64,000 nucleotides of DNA from Pseudomonas sp. FP2309. Lineage in GTDB: Bacteria > Pseudomonadota > Gammaproteobacteria > Pseudomonadales > Pseudomonadaceae. The notes beneath the pieces were generated by a model that was given only the letters and a program-made list of their open reading frames with translations, did not search any database and was not told the origin of the DNA. Shown in pieces: positions 39,985 to 49,727 of this stretch. Numbering within the stretch: position 1 is the stretch's first letter; each line of letters opens with the position of its first letter. Both the position numbers and the translations under genes were made by a program. The stretch spans positions 372,001 to 436,000 of the forward strand of contig NZ_CP117439.1 of assembly GCF_030687575.1 (NCBI RefSeq). The letters are read 5' to 3'.

Positions 39985-40554
39985 ATGATGCGTTTTGTTT
40001 TGTTCCTTTGCGCCAGCCTGTTTTTGGCGGGCTGCGCCAGCCATTCTGGCGATGATCTGCAACCCAAGACCGCCGGCAGCGTCAACCTCAAGCGTTACCA
40101 GGGTACCTGGTACGAGTTGGCCAGATTGCCGATGTACTTTCAGCGCAACTGTGCGCAGTCCGAAGCGCGCTACACCTTGCTGCCCGACGGCGACATGTCG
40201 GTCTTCAACCGCTGCCTGACCACCGAATGGAAGTGGGAAGAAGCCAAGGGCACGGCCACGCCGCAGGTACCTGGCAAAACCGACAAGCTTTGGGTGGAGT
40301 TCAATAACTGGTTTACGTCGCTGCTGCCGGGCGTCGCCAAGGGCGATTACTGGGTGCTGTACGTGAGCGATGACTACAAGACCGCTATCGTGGGCAGCCC
40401 GAGCCGCCGTTATATGTGGATCCTGTCGCGTACCCCGACGGTGAGCGCCGACACGCGCGAAGACCTGTTGAGCCGGGCGCGACAGCAGGGGTACGACACC
40501 ACGCGGTTGATCTTCCGGACCTCGGACAAGCAGATGGCCAAGACTTCGCAGTAA
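39985..40554 (+). CDS. blc: Outer-membrane lipocalin Blc
   Basis: The 189-residue lipoprotein has lipobox FLAGC and the lipocalin signature YQGTWYELARLPMYFQRNC, then FNRCLTTEWKW, VEFNNWFTS and the third motif YMWILSRTP. Bacterial lipocalins bind fatty acids or lysophospholipids at the outer membrane and are linked to stress. The first of two adjacent ATGs has the purine-rich site GGGAGAAGAAG before it. A REP hairpin separates it from the convergent hutF. Confidence 0.95.
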   Translation: MMRFVLFLCASLFLAGCASHSGDDLQPKTAGSVNLKRYQGTWYELARLPMYFQRNCAQSEARYTLLPDGDMSVFNRCLTTEWKWEEAKGTATPQVPGKTDKLWVEFNNWFTSLLPGVAKGDYWVLYVSDDYKTAIVGSPSRRYMWILSRTPTVSADTREDLLSRARQQGYDTTRLIFRTSDKQMAKTSQ

Positions 40555-40574
40555 CGCGGGCTTATCACCGATCT

Positions 40575-40607
40575 AATTGTGGGAGGGGGCAAGCCCCTTC
40601 CCGCATT
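40575..40607. repeat. Single REP hairpin between blc and hutF
   Basis: TTGTGGGAGGGGGC, a two-base loop (AA) and GCCCCTTCCCGCA form one hairpin of the GTGGGAGGGGGC family with a few wobble pairs. It lies between two convergent genes and may act as terminator for both. Confidence 0.75.
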
Positions 40608-40608
40608 G

Positions 40609-41973
40609 TTAACCGAGTAAGTCTTTCAACACTTCAGTAAACGCCTGGCTGCTTTCTTCCTCGCCGGCATGATGCCCATCGCGAACCACCCACTTGCCGT
40701 TGACCAACACATCGCGCACTTGCCGATCACCGCCGGCGAACAGCCAGCGGTTGAGAATGCCATCTCCGGTGGCCGTCGCCAGGTAAGGGTCGTTACCGTC
40801 CAGCACGATCCAATCCGCACGCTTGCCCACTTCCAATCCACCAACAGGCTGACCCAGCGCCTGCGCACCGCCGTCCAGCGCGGCATCGAACAGCGTACGG
40901 CCGACCATCGGTTGGTCGCTGCGATACAGGCGGTTGCGCCGCTGATCACGCAGGCGCTGGCCGTATTCCAGCCAACGCAATTCTTCCACCACACTCAATG
41001 ACACATGGCTGTCGGAGCCGATGCCCATGCGCCCGCCCTGGGCGAGAAAATCCACTGCCGGGAAAATTCCGTCGCCCAGGTTGGCCTCGGTGGTCAGGCA
41101 CAGACCTGCAATCGCACGACTTGTGGCCATACGCGTAACCTCGTCGGCATCGGCGTGGGTGGCGTGCACCAGGCACCAGCGTTGATCCACCTCGACATTG
41201 TCATACAGCCATTGCAGTGGGCGCTTGCCGCTCCAGGCCAGGCAGTCAGCGACTTCTTTTTGCTGTTCGGCGATGTGGATATGCACCGGGCAGGCCTTGT
41301 CGCTGGCGGCCAACACCTCATTGATCTGTTGCGGCGTGACCGCGCGCAGTGAGTGGAAGCACAGGCCCAACTGTTGCGCCGGTTGCGCGGCCAGGATGGG
41401 TTGCAGGCGTGCTTGCAAGTCCAGGTAGTGGTCGGTGCTGTTGATAAACCGTCGCTGGCCGTCATTGGGTGCCTGGCCGCCAAACCCTGCGTGGCTGTAG
41501 AGCACCGGCAACAACGTCAGGCCGATACCGCTGCTGGCCGCCGCCTGGCTGATCTGGCGCGACAGCTCCGTGCGGTCGGCGTACGGCTGGCCGCTGACAT
41601 CGTGATGCACGTAGTGAAACTCGGCGACCGAGGTGTAACCGGCCTTGAGCATCTCGATATACAGCTGACGTGCGATCACCTGCAGTTGCTCCGGGCTGAT
41701 CTTGCCGACCATGCGGTACATCAGCTCGCGCCAGGTCCAGAAACTGTCATTGGGGTTGCCCGCGACTTCGGCCAAACCTGCCATGGCGCGCTGGAACGCG
41801 TGCGAATGCAGGTTTGGCATACCCGCCAAAACCGGGCCTCTCAGCCGTTCTGCGCCCTCTGCGCTGGCATTGGCCACCATCTGTGTCAGGCGACCATCGA
41901 CGCTGACTTCAAGACGTACATCATTGGCCCATCCACTAGGCAGCAGCGCGCGTTCGGCAAAGAAAGCGGACAT
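40609..41973 (-). CDS. hutF: Formimidoylglutamate deiminase HutF
   Basis: HutF removes ammonia from N-formimino-glutamate to give N-formylglutamate, the step that defines the five-step histidine pathway. The 454-residue amidohydrolase shows metal sites PNLHSHAFQRAMAG, HIHIAEQQKEV, LVHATHADADEV and GIGSDSHVSLSVVEELRWLEYGQRL, the last being a HutF hallmark. It is transcribed away from hutC, with a HutC-type operator 28 bases upstream. Confidence 0.97.
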   Translation of the reverse strand: MSAFFAERALLPSGWANDVRLEVSVDGRLTQMVANASAEGAERLRGPVLAGMPNLHSHAFQRAMAGLAEVAGNPNDSFWTWRELMYRMVGKISPEQLQVIARQLYIEMLKAGYTSVAEFHYVHHDVSGQPYADRTELSRQISQAAASSGIGLTLLPVLYSHAGFGGQAPNDGQRRFINSTDHYLDLQARLQPILAAQPAQQLGLCFHSLRAVTPQQINEVLAASDKACPVHIHIAEQQKEVADCLAWSGKRPLQWLYDNVEVDQRWCLVHATHADADEVTRMATSRAIAGLCLTTEANLGDGIFPAVDFLAQGGRMGIGSDSHVSLSVVEELRWLEYGQRLRDQRRNRLYRSDQPMVGRTLFDAALDGGAQALGQPVGGLEVGKRADWIVLDGNDPYLATATGDGILNRWLFAGGDRQVRDVLVNGKWVVRDGHHAGEEESSQAFTEVLKDLLG

Positions 41974-42000
41974 GATCAGAGCACCCCGGTCGTGTGTTTA

Positions 42001-42015
42001 TTTGTATATACATAT
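42001..42015. promoter_or_regulatory. HutC operator between hutF and hutC
   Basis: TTGTATATACAT contains the palindrome TGTATATACA (42003-42012), followed by a second overlapping TATACA. It resembles the HutC site CTTGTATGTACAAG and lies where it can repress hutF and autoregulate hutCD. Confidence 0.65.
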
Positions 42016-42081
42016 ACAGACGTTTGCCTGCTCGGTAAACTCCGGCAATCTATGCATCTTTTCCCCCTGCAAGGATTCCCT

Positions 42082-42831
42082 GTGCCGACTCCGCCCGCCA
42101 ACTCTTCGCTGGCTGCCCACATGGACGAAAGTCCGGCGCCCTTGTATGCCCGCGTCAAACAAATGATCAGCCAGCAAATTCTCAACGGCAACTGGCCGCC
42201 CCATTACCGCGTGCCGTCGGAAAGCGAACTGGTCAGCGAACTGGGCTTCAGCCGCATGACCATCAACCGCGCCTTGCGCGAGCTCACGGCCGAAGGGTTG
42301 CTGGTGCGCATGCAAGGCGTCGGCACATTTGTCGCCGAGCCCAAGAGCCAGTCTGCGCTGTTTGAAGTGCACAACATTGCTGATGAAATCGCCTCCCGCG
42401 GTCATCGGCATACCTGCCAGGTCATCACCCTGGGCGAAGAAGCCGCCGGTTCCGAGCGCGCCGTGGCCCTGGAGATGCGTGAAGGCGGGCGGGTCTTCCA
42501 TTCGTTGATCGTGCATTACGAAAACGACATTCCCGTGCAAATCGAGGACCGTTTCGTCAACGCCCTGGTGGCCCCGGAATACTTGCAGCAGGACTTCACC
42601 CTGCAAACCCCTTACGCCTACCTGAACCAGGTGGCCCCGTTGACCGAGGGCGAGCACGTGGTTGAAGCGATTCTCGCCGACGCCGCCGAGTGCAAACTGC
42701 TGCAAATCGAGCCGACCGAGCCGTGCCTGTTGATTCGCCGGCGCACCTGGTCCGGCCGCCAGCCGGTGACGGCTGCACGCTTGATCCATCCCGGTTCGCG
42801 CCACAGCCTCGAAGGACGGTTCAGTAAATGA
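42082..42831 (+). CDS. hutC: Histidine utilization repressor HutC
   Basis: This 249-residue GntR-type repressor binds urocanate as inducer. The winged helix-turn-helix (about 20-85) reads PLYARVKQMISQQILNGNW, VPSESELVSELGFSRMTINRALREL and GVGTFVAEPK. The UTRA effector domain (about 100-245) has HSLIVHYENDIPVQIEDRFVN. The GTG at 42082 with AAGGA six bases upstream is chosen; an ATG at 42052 in frame has no site. Its stop overlaps the hutD start (ATGA). Confidence 0.96.
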   Translation: MPTPPANSSLAAHMDESPAPLYARVKQMISQQILNGNWPPHYRVPSESELVSELGFSRMTINRALRELTAEGLLVRMQGVGTFVAEPKSQSALFEVHNIADEIASRGHRHTCQVITLGEEAAGSERAVALEMREGGRVFHSLIVHYENDIPVQIEDRFVNALVAPEYLQQDFTLQTPYAYLNQVAPLTEGEHVVEAILADAAECKLLQIEPTEPCLLIRRRTWSGRQPVTAARLIHPGSRHSLEGRFSK

Positions 42832-43388
42832 CTGCAGTCACCGTCTGGCGCGCCGCCGATTACGTACGCATGCCATGGAAAAACGGCGGGGGCAGCACCG
42901 AAGAAATCAGTCGTGACGCCGGCATCGGCCTGGAGGGCTTTGGCTGGCGTTTGTCGATTGCCGACATTGCTGAGTCGGGCGGTTTTTCCAGTTTTGCCGG
43001 CTACCAGCGTGTGATCACCGTGATCCAGGGCGCGGGCATGGTGCTGACCGTGGACGGCGAAGAGCAACGCGGCCTGTTACCGCTGCAACCGTTCGCCTTC
43101 AAGGGTGACAGTCAGGTGGCGTGCCGCCTGATCGCAGGGGCGATTCGCGATTTCAACCTGATCTATTCGCCCCAGCGCTACCACGCGCGCTTGCAGTGGG
43201 TGGATGGTGTACAGCGGTTTTTCAGCTCGGCGCAGACCGTGCTGGTGTTCAGTGTTGCCGATGAGGTGAAGGTGCTGGACCACACGCTCGGCCATCACGA
43301 TTGCCTGCAAGTGGACGGTAACACCGGCTTGTTGGATATCAGCGTTACCGGCCGCTGCTGCCTGATCGAGCTGACCGCACGCGGTTAA
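42828..43388 (+). CDS. hutD: HutD/Ves family protein
   Basis: This 186-residue bicupin-like protein begins WRAADYVRMPWKNGGGSTEEI, the HutD signature, followed by FGWRLSIADIAESGGFSSF and a second cupin half. In P. fluorescens SBW25, HutD has been described as a governor of hut expression that limits urocanate-driven induction, and its structure suggests binding of a small ligand. It is coupled to hutC. Confidence 0.93.
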   Translation: MTAVTVWRAADYVRMPWKNGGGSTEEISRDAGIGLEGFGWRLSIADIAESGGFSSFAGYQRVITVIQGAGMVLTVDGEEQRGLLPLQPFAFKGDSQVACRLIAGAIRDFNLIYSPQRYHARLQWVDGVQRFFSSAQTVLVFSVADEVKVLDHTLGHHDCLQVDGNTGLLDISVTGRCCLIELTARG

Positions 43389-43606
43389 ACGGCAGAAGGG
43401 CAACCCCTCCACAGTTGGTTTTGCTGTTTCCAACCTGCGCACCAATTTGTTACCGAATGCCCCAGCGTGACGCAAAGTTTCGCTGCCGCGACAAATCCCC
43501 TTTGTCGCAAAACGTCTGCGCAAGAAATTTCATCAAGCGTCGAAGCCCGTGTTTTCAAGGCCTTTGCGCATCCTCGGAAAAAATCTGCAGGCCTGACTTC
43601 TAGAGT

Positions 43607-43622
43607 TGGCAGCTCGATTGCA
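43607..43622 (+). promoter_or_regulatory. Sigma-54 promoter of the hutU unit
   Basis: TGGCAGCTCGATTGCA is a close match to TGGCACG-N4-TTGCW, with GG and GC ten bases apart. Transcription should start near 43633. It agrees with published sigma-54, CbrB and NtrC control of hut in SBW25. Confidence 0.75.
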
Positions 43623-43626
43623 TATG

Positions 43627-43640
43627 CTTGTACATACAAG
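43627..43640. promoter_or_regulatory. HutC operator overlapping the hutU start point
   Basis: CTTGTACATACAAG is the reverse complement of the known HutC site CTTGTATGTACAAG. It starts five bases past the -12 box, so bound HutC would cover the transcription start. Confidence 0.8.
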
Positions 43641-43711
43641 TAAAGATGTGTGCGTAAGACTCTTCTTCGCACCATCCCTGTTCGCGCATCGATCGCCGAG
43701 GAGTCTGAGTT

Positions 43712-45382
43712 GTGACCAAGCCTACAAAATACCGTGACGTCGAAATCCGCGCCGCCCGTGGTAACACGCTCACCGCCAAAAGCTGGCTGACCGAAGCGCC
43801 GCTGCGCATGCTGATGAACAACCTCGACCCGCAAGTGGCCGAGAACCCCAAGGAACTGGTGGTGTACGGCGGCATCGGCCGTGCCGCGCGTAACTGGGAG
43901 TGCTACGACCAGATCGTCGAAAGCCTCACGAACCTGAACGACGACGAAACCTTGCTGGTGCAATCGGGCAAGCCGGTTGGCGTATTCAAGACCCACAGCA
44001 ACGCCCCGCGCGTGCTGATCGCCAACTCCAACCTGGTGCCGCACTGGGCCAGTTGGGAGCACTTCAACGAACTGGATGCCAAGGGCCTGGCCATGTACGG
44101 CCAGATGACCGCCGGCAGCTGGATCTACATCGGCAGCCAAGGCATCGTCCAGGGGACATACGAAACCTTCGTCGAAGCCGGTCGCCAGCACTACGACAGC
44201 AACCTCAAAGGCCGCTGGGTACTCACCGCCGGCCTCGGCGGCATGGGCGGCGCGCAGCCGCTGGCGGCCACGTTGGCCGGTGCGTGCTCGCTGAACATCG
44301 AGTGCCAGCAGGTCAGCATCGATTTCCGCCTGGCCAGCCGTTATGTCGACGAGCAAGCCACCGACCTCGACGACGCCCTGGCGCGCATCGATAAATACAC
44401 AAAAGAAGGCAAGGCCATCTCCATCGCCTTGTTGGGTAACGCCGCAGAAATCCTGCCGGAACTGATCAAACGTGGCGTGCGCCCGGACATGGTCACCGAC
44501 CAGACCAGCGCCCACGACCCGCTCAACGGCTACCTGCCGGCCGGCTGGACCTGGGACGAATACCGCGCCCGCGCCAAGACCGAACCGGCTGCGGTGATCA
44601 AGGCGGCCAAGCAGTCGATGGCCGTGCACGTCAAGGCCATGCTGGAATTCCAGAAACAAGGCATCCCGACCTTCGACTACGGCAACAACATCCGTCAGAT
44701 GGCCCAGGAAGAGGGCGTGCAAAACGCATTCGACTTCCCTGGCTTTGTACCGGCCTATATCCGCCCCTTGTTCTGCCGCGGCATTGGCCCGTTCCGTTGG
44801 GCGGCCCTGTCCGGCGACCCGCAAGACATCTACAAGACCGACGCCAAAGTCAAAGAACTGATCCCGGACGACGCTCACCTGCACAACTGGCTGGACATGG
44901 CGCGCGAGCGCATCAGCTTCCAGGGCCTGCCGGCGCGGATCTGCTGGGTCGGTCTGGGCCAGCGCGCCAAGCTGGGCCTGGCGTTTAACGAAATGGTGCG
45001 CAGCGGCGAGCTGTCGGCCCCCGTGGTCATCGGTCGCGACCACCTTGATTCCGGCTCGGTAGCCAGCCCGAACCGCGAAACCGAATCCATGCAGGATGGC
45101 TCCGACGCCGTGTCCGATTGGCCGTTGCTCAACGCCTTGCTCAACACCGCCAGCGGCGCGACCTGGGTCTCGTTGCACCATGGTGGTGGCGTCGGCATGG
45201 GCTTCTCCCAGCACTCCGGCATGGTCATCGTCTGCGACGGTACCGACGAAGCGGCTGAGCGTATTGCCCGCGTGCTGCACAACGACCCGGCCACCGGTGT
45301 GATGCGTCACGCAGACGCCGGTTATCAGATCGCCATCGACTGTGCCAAAGAGCAGGGCCTGAACCTGCCGATGATCAAGTAA
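43712..45382 (+). CDS. hutU: Urocanate hydratase HutU
   Basis: HutU adds water to urocanate to give imidazolonepropionate, using tightly bound NAD. The 556 residues have the family start [35 protein letters not shown], the NAD-binding [18 protein letters not shown] and the C-terminal [19 protein letters not shown]. The start is a GTG at 43712. It heads the long hut operon. Confidence 0.97.
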   Translation: MTKPTKYRDVEIRAARGNTLTAKSWLTEAPLRMLMNNLDPQVAENPKELVVYGGIGRAARNWECYDQIVESLTNLNDDETLLVQSGKPVGVFKTHSNAPRVLIANSNLVPHWASWEHFNELDAKGLAMYGQMTAGSWIYIGSQGIVQGTYETFVEAGRQHYDSNLKGRWVLTAGLGGMGGAQPLAATLAGACSLNIECQQVSIDFRLASRYVDEQATDLDDALARIDKYTKEGKAISIALLGNAAEILPELIKRGVRPDMVTDQTSAHDPLNGYLPAGWTWDEYRARAKTEPAAVIKAAKQSMAVHVKAMLEFQKQGIPTFDYGNNIRQMAQEEGVQNAFDFPGFVPAYIRPLFCRGIGPFRWAALSGDPQDIYKTDAKVKELIPDDAHLHNWLDMARERISFQGLPARICWVGLGQRAKLGLAFNEMVRSGELSAPVVIGRDHLDSGSVASPNRETESMQDGSDAVSDWPLLNALLNTASGATWVSLHHGGGVGMGFSQHSGMVIVCDGTDEAAERIARVLHNDPATGVMRHADAGYQIAIDCAKEQGLNLPMIK

Positions 45383-45425
45383 GCCTGCGCCACCCTGAAA
45401 ACAATCCACCAGAGGTTGAACACAC

Positions 45426-46898
45426 ATGGCTGCAAATGACGCGCGTGCAAGCACCACCCCGTTGATCGAGAAACGTTCGATCGACTACATCCCGCAAGCG
45501 GAAAGACACGGTCGTCTCTTGAGCCAGTTCACCCTGTGGCTGGGGGCCAACCTGCAGATCACGGCCATTGTCACCGGGGCCTTGGCCGTGGTGCTGGGCG
45601 GTGATGTGTTCTGGTCGTTGATCGGTCTGTTGATCGGCCAACTGCTGGGCGGCGCGGTGATGGCGCTGCATGCCGCGCAGGGCCCGCAACTGGGCTTGCC
45701 GCAGATGATCTCCAGCCGTGTGCAGTTCGGTGTGTATGGCGCGGCCATTCCGATGGTGCTGGTGTGCCTGATGTACCTGGGCTTCACGGCAACGGGCACC
45801 GTCCTGTCCGGCCAGGCCTTGGGCCAGTTGTTCAGTGTCAGCGACAGCGTCGGCATCCTGATCTTCGCCAGTGTCATCGTGCTGGTCACGGTGTTGGGTT
45901 ATCGGGTGATCCACTTTATCGGCCGCGTCGCCAGCGTCATTGGCGTGATTGCCTTCGTTTACCTGTTTATGCGCCTGGTGGGCCAGGCTGACATCGGCGC
46001 CTTGTTGCAAATCCGCCATTTCAGTTGGGGCAGCTTTTTGCTCGCGGTGTCGCTCGCGGCCTCCTGGCAGATCGCCTTTGGCCCTTATGTGGCTGACTAT
46101 TCACGCTACTTGCCGAGCAGCACCTCGTCGGTGAAAACCTTCCTCGCCGCCGGCGCCGGCTCGGTGATTGGCGCGCAGGTGGCGATGGTCCTCGGTGTGT
46201 TTGCCGCGGCCATGGCCAACGGGAAATTCGCCGGCCATGAGGTGGCCTACATCGTGGGGTTGGGCGGGAGCGGTGCCGCCGCTGCGCTGCTGTATTTCAG
46301 CATCGCATTCGGCAAGGTCACCATCTCGACGCTGAACTCCTACGGCAGCTTCATGTGCATTGCCACCATCATCAGCGGCTTTCGCGGGCACTTGCAGGTA
46401 TCACGCCTGCAGCGCCTGGTGTTTGTGTTGCTCATCGTCGGCACCGCAACGCTGATCGCGCTGCTGGGCCAGCATTCGTTCCTCGGTGCGTTCAAATCCT
46501 TCATTTTGTTCCTGCTGGCGTTCTTTACGCCTTGGAGCGCGATCAATCTGGTGGACTTCTACTGCATCACCCGTGAGCGCTATGACGTACCGGCGTTGTC
46601 CGATCCAAACGGGCGCTACGGCCGCTGGAACCCGCTTGGGATCAGCGTGTATGTGTTCGGCGTGCTGGTGCAGTTGCCGTTCATCTCCACCAAGTTCTAC
46701 ACCGGCCCGCTGGTGGACGTGCTGGGCGGCGTGGATATCTCCTGGATCATCGGCCTGGTGCTACCCGCAGCCCTGTATTACGTGTGCGCAAAAAAATGGC
46801 ACGCCAGCGTGCCCGATCAACTGATTCTGCCGCTCGAGCAGGACAGCGTTGTACCCACCAAAACAAGCAGAGCCGGTCGCGCTGCGGCGCAGGCCTGA
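45426..46898 (+). CDS. NCS1-family permease, probable urocanate or histidine-derivative importer
   Basis: The 490-residue protein has twelve predicted membrane segments and the NCS1 (CodB-like, purine-cytosine permease) pattern: LLSQFTLWLGANLQITAIVTGAL in segment 1, PQMISSRVQFGVYGAAIP, and FGPYVADYSRYLP after segment 5. FLLAFFTPWSAINLVDFYCI is near segment 10. In SBW25 a CodB-like gene is in the same position after hutU. Placement suggests uptake of urocanate or a related imidazole. The family usually carries nucleobases or hydantoins. Start and stop are well spaced (43 bases after hutU). Confidence 0.82.
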   Translation: MAANDARASTTPLIEKRSIDYIPQAERHGRLLSQFTLWLGANLQITAIVTGALAVVLGGDVFWSLIGLLIGQLLGGAVMALHAAQGPQLGLPQMISSRVQFGVYGAAIPMVLVCLMYLGFTATGTVLSGQALGQLFSVSDSVGILIFASVIVLVTVLGYRVIHFIGRVASVIGVIAFVYLFMRLVGQADIGALLQIRHFSWGSFLLAVSLAASWQIAFGPYVADYSRYLPSSTSSVKTFLAAGAGSVIGAQVAMVLGVFAAAMANGKFAGHEVAYIVGLGGSGAAAALLYFSIAFGKVTISTLNSYGSFMCIATIISGFRGHLQVSRLQRLVFVLLIVGTATLIALLGQHSFLGAFKSFILFLLAFFTPWSAINLVDFYCITRERYDVPALSDPNGRYGRWNPLGISVYVFGVLVQLPFISTKFYTGPLVDVLGGVDISWIIGLVLPAALYYVCAKKWHASVPDQLILPLEQDSVVPTKTSRAGRAAAQA

Positions 46899-46966
46899 CG
46901 GGACGTGGACAGGGCAGGATGCCTTTTGACTGCCGTAATCCATTTCATGATTGGGAGCGTCACACA

Positions 46967-47932
46967 ATGAAAATGAATAAGACCCTGCTGACCACGTTGT
47001 TCTCGGCAGGCTTGCTTGCCAGCAGCGGCGCCTATGCGGCCGGCTGGTGCGAGTCGGGTAAACCGGTGAAATTCGCAGGCCTGAACTGGGAGAGCGGCAT
47101 GCTGCTCACCGACATCCTGCAAACCGTTCTGGAAAAAGGCTACGACTGCAAAACCGACAGCTTGCCGGGTAACTCCATCACCATGGAAAACGCCCTGAGC
47201 AGCAATGACATCCAAGTGTTCGCCGAAGAATGGGTCGGCCGCAGCGAAGTCTGGAACAAGGCCGAGAAGGCCGGCAAAGTCGTCGGCGTAGGCGCGCCGG
47301 TGGTGGGCGCTATCGAAGGCTGGTACGTGCCGCGCTACGTGATCGAAGGCGACGCCAAGCGCAAGCTGGCCGCCAAGGCGCCGGACCTGAAAAACATCGC
47401 CGACCTGGCCAAGTACGCCGCCGTGTTCAAGGACCCGGAAGAACCCTCCAAGGGCCGTTTCTACAACTGCCCGGCCGGCTGGACCTGCGAGCTGGACAAC
47501 AGCGAGATGCTCAAAAGCTACGGCCTGGAAAGCAGCTACACCAACTTCCGCCCAGGCACCGGCCCGGCGCTGGATGCGGCGGTGCTGTCGAGCTACAAGC
47601 GTGGCGAGCCGATCCTGTTCTACTACTGGTCGCCAACCCCGCTGATGGGCCAGGTCGACCTGGTGAAGCTTGAAGAAAAGCCCGGTGTGGACAAGACCGT
47701 GAGCATCAAGGTCGGCCTGTCCAAGGCCTTCCATGAGCAAGCGCCGGAACTGGTGACCGTGTTCGAAAAGGTCAACCTGCCCATCGACCTGTTGAACCAG
47801 AACCTGGGGCGCATGGCCAAGGAGCGGATTGAATCGCCGAAACTGGCGAAGATTTTCCTCAAGGAACATCCTGAAGTCTGGCACGCCTGGGTCAGTGAAG
47901 ACGCCGCCAAGAAAATCGACGCGGCCTTGTAG
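46967..47932 (+). CDS. hutX: ABC transporter substrate-binding protein (HutX-like)
   Basis: The 321-residue precursor has a signal peptide (cut after AYA) and the OpuAC/ProX-type binding fold: GKPVKFAGLNWESGMLLTDILQTVLEKGYDCKTDSLPGN and a C-terminal GEPILFYYWSPTPLMG. This type binds quaternary amines or histidine-like ligands with aromatic side chains. The start at 46967 is taken because it gives the signal peptide; the frame is open from 46784. Together with the next two genes it forms a periplasmic uptake system; in SBW25 the same trio is called hutXWV and is linked to histidine. Confidence 0.88.
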   Translation: MKMNKTLLTTLFSAGLLASSGAYAAGWCESGKPVKFAGLNWESGMLLTDILQTVLEKGYDCKTDSLPGNSITMENALSSNDIQVFAEEWVGRSEVWNKAEKAGKVVGVGAPVVGAIEGWYVPRYVIEGDAKRKLAAKAPDLKNIADLAKYAAVFKDPEEPSKGRFYNCPAGWTCELDNSEMLKSYGLESSYTNFRPGTGPALDAAVLSSYKRGEPILFYYWSPTPLMGQVDLVKLEEKPGVDKTVSIKVGLSKAFHEQAPELVTVFEKVNLPIDLLNQNLGRMAKERIESPKLAKIFLKEHPEVWHAWVSEDAAKKIDAAL

Positions 47933-48003
47933 GTCAAGTGCGCCCGGCTACCCTGTAGGGTGGCCGGGTGCTTGGCCACAACCCACTGGATCGAGAGCAC
48001 GCT

Positions 48004-48855
48004 ATGTTTCCTGAGAGTTTTACGTTTTCCATTGCCGACTGGGTCAACGGTTGGGTGGATTCACTGGTCACCAACTACGGCGATGTGTTCCGGCAGATTT
48101 CCGACACCCTGCTGTGGGCCATCGTCAACCTCGAAGGCCTGCTGCGCGCAGCGCCGTGGTGGTTGATGCTGGCTATCGTCGCCGGCATTGCCTGGCACGC
48201 CACACGCAAGGTGGTGACCACCGTCGTGATCGTCGGCCTGCTGTTCCTGGTGGGGGCGGTTGGGCTGTGGGACAAGCTGATGCAAACCCTGGCCCTGATG
48301 ATGGTGGCCACGGTGATTTCGGTGCTGATCGGCATTCCGTTGGGCATTCTCTCGGCGCGCAGCAATCGCCTGCGTTCGGTGCTGATGCCACTGCTCGACA
48401 TCATGCAGACCATGCCCAGCTTCGTGTACCTGATCCCGGTGCTGATGCTGTTCGGCCTGGGCAAAGTGCCGGCGATTTTCGCCACGGTGATCTACGCGGC
48501 GCCGCCGCTGATTCGTCTGACCGACCTGGGCATTCGCCAGGTCGATGGCGAAGTCATGGAAGCCATCAACGCCTTCGGTGCCAACCGCTGGCAACAACTG
48601 TTCGGCGTGCAACTGCCTCTGGCGCTGCCCAGCATCATGGCCGGTATCAACCAGACCACCATGATGGCGTTGTCGATGGTGGTGATCGCCTCGATGATCG
48701 GCGCCCGTGGCCTGGGTGAAGACGTACTGGTCGGCATCCAGACCCTCAACGTCGGCCGAGGCCTTGAGGCCGGGCTGGCCATCGTGATTCTCGCCGTGGT
48801 CATCGACCGCATTACCCAGGCCTACGGTCGTCCACGGCATGAGGCGAGCAAATGA
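48004..48855 (+). CDS. hutW: ABC transporter permease (HutW-like)
   Basis: The 283-residue inner-membrane protein shows the ProW/OpuAB pattern: three N-terminal segments, then the binding-protein-dependent core. The EAA loop is around [36 protein letters not shown]. The N-terminal sequence [22 protein letters not shown] is typical of this subfamily. The stop overlaps the ATPase start (ATGA). Confidence 0.92.
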   Translation: MFPESFTFSIADWVNGWVDSLVTNYGDVFRQISDTLLWAIVNLEGLLRAAPWWLMLAIVAGIAWHATRKVVTTVVIVGLLFLVGAVGLWDKLMQTLALMMVATVISVLIGIPLGILSARSNRLRSVLMPLLDIMQTMPSFVYLIPVLMLFGLGKVPAIFATVIYAAPPLIRLTDLGIRQVDGEVMEAINAFGANRWQQLFGVQLPLALPSIMAGINQTTMMALSMVVIASMIGARGLGEDVLVGIQTLNVGRGLEAGLAIVILAVVIDRITQAYGRPRHEASK

Positions 48856-49676
48856 CTACTGTCAGCAAAATCGAAGTTAAAAACGTCTTCAAGATCTTCG
48901 GCAACCGTTCCAGGGAAGCGCTGGCGCTGGTTGGCCAGGGCAAGACCAAAGACCAGGTGCTGGCCGAAACCGGTTGTGTGGTCGGCGTGAACGACCTGTC
49001 CCTGAGCATCGCCACCGGTGAGATCTTCGTGATCATGGGCCTGTCGGGCTCCGGCAAATCCACCCTGGTGCGTCACTTCAACCGGCTGATCGACCCCACC
49101 AGCGGCGCGATCCTGGTGGACGGCGAAGACATACTGCAACTGGACATGGACGCCTTGCGCCAGTTCCGCCGCCACAAGATCAGCATGGTGTTCCAGAGCT
49201 TCGGCTTGCTGCCCCACAAGACCGTGCTCGACAACGTGGCCTACGGCCTCAAGGTGCGGGGCGAAACCAAGCAAGTGTGCGCCGAACGTGCGCTGCACTG
49301 GATCGAGACCGTGGGCCTGAAGGGCTACGAAAACAAATACCCGCACCAACTCTCCGGCGGCATGCGCCAACGCGTCGGCCTGGCCCGCGCCCTGGCGGCC
49401 GATACCGATATCATCCTGATGGACGAAGCGTTCAGCGCCCTCGACCCGCTGATCCGCGCCGAGATGCAGGACCAGTTGCTGGAGCTGCAAAAGACCCTGC
49501 ACAAGACCATCGTGTTTATCACCCACGACCTCGACGAGGCCGTGCGCATCGGCAACCGCATTGCGATTCTCAAGGACGGCAGGCTGATCCAGGTCGGCAC
49601 GCCGCGCGAGATCCTGCACTCGCCGGCGGATGAGTACGTGGATCGGTTTGTTCAGCGGCGCGCGGCGGTGGTCTGA
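48852..49676 (+). CDS. hutV: ABC transporter ATP-binding protein (HutV-like)
   Basis: The 274-residue ATPase has Walker [10 protein letters not shown], the signature [15 protein letters not shown], Walker [13 protein letters not shown] and the switch His in FITHDLDEA. It is close to ProV/OpuAA but ends without the CBS pair found in osmoregulated ProV, so it is probably not ionic-strength-gated. It couples to the permease gene before it; hutH1 follows 51 bases on. Confidence 0.93.
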   Translation: MTTVSKIEVKNVFKIFGNRSREALALVGQGKTKDQVLAETGCVVGVNDLSLSIATGEIFVIMGLSGSGKSTLVRHFNRLIDPTSGAILVDGEDILQLDMDALRQFRRHKISMVFQSFGLLPHKTVLDNVAYGLKVRGETKQVCAERALHWIETVGLKGYENKYPHQLSGGMRQRVGLARALAADTDIILMDEAFSALDPLIRAEMQDQLLELQKTLHKTIVFITHDLDEAVRIGNRIAILKDGRLIQVGTPREILHSPADEYVDRFVQRRAAVV

Positions 49677-49727
49677 CCCGGGTTTTGTGGCCGGTAATGC
49701 GGTAAACGTATTCAAGAAGGTATGAAG

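Larger units (their letters stand above)
43389..43711 (+). promoter_or_regulatory. hutU control region
   Basis: The 323 bases before hutU hold no gene. A hairpin, GCGACAAA-TCCCC-TTTGTCGC, is at 43488-43508 without a T tract, and could end the hutCD transcript weakly. A TGTTAC half-site (43448-43453) resembles CbrB targets. The sigma-54 promoter and the HutC operator are listed separately. GAGGAG stands before the hutU start. Confidence 0.55.

Noticed and set aside
41353..42081. A longer HutC reaching back to 41353
   Set aside because: It would lie opposite hutF and the known HutC start fits the GTG at 42082 with its ribosome site.
43488..43508. Hairpin after hutD as a true intrinsic terminator
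   Set aside because: There is no T tract on either strand; kept only as a note in the control region.
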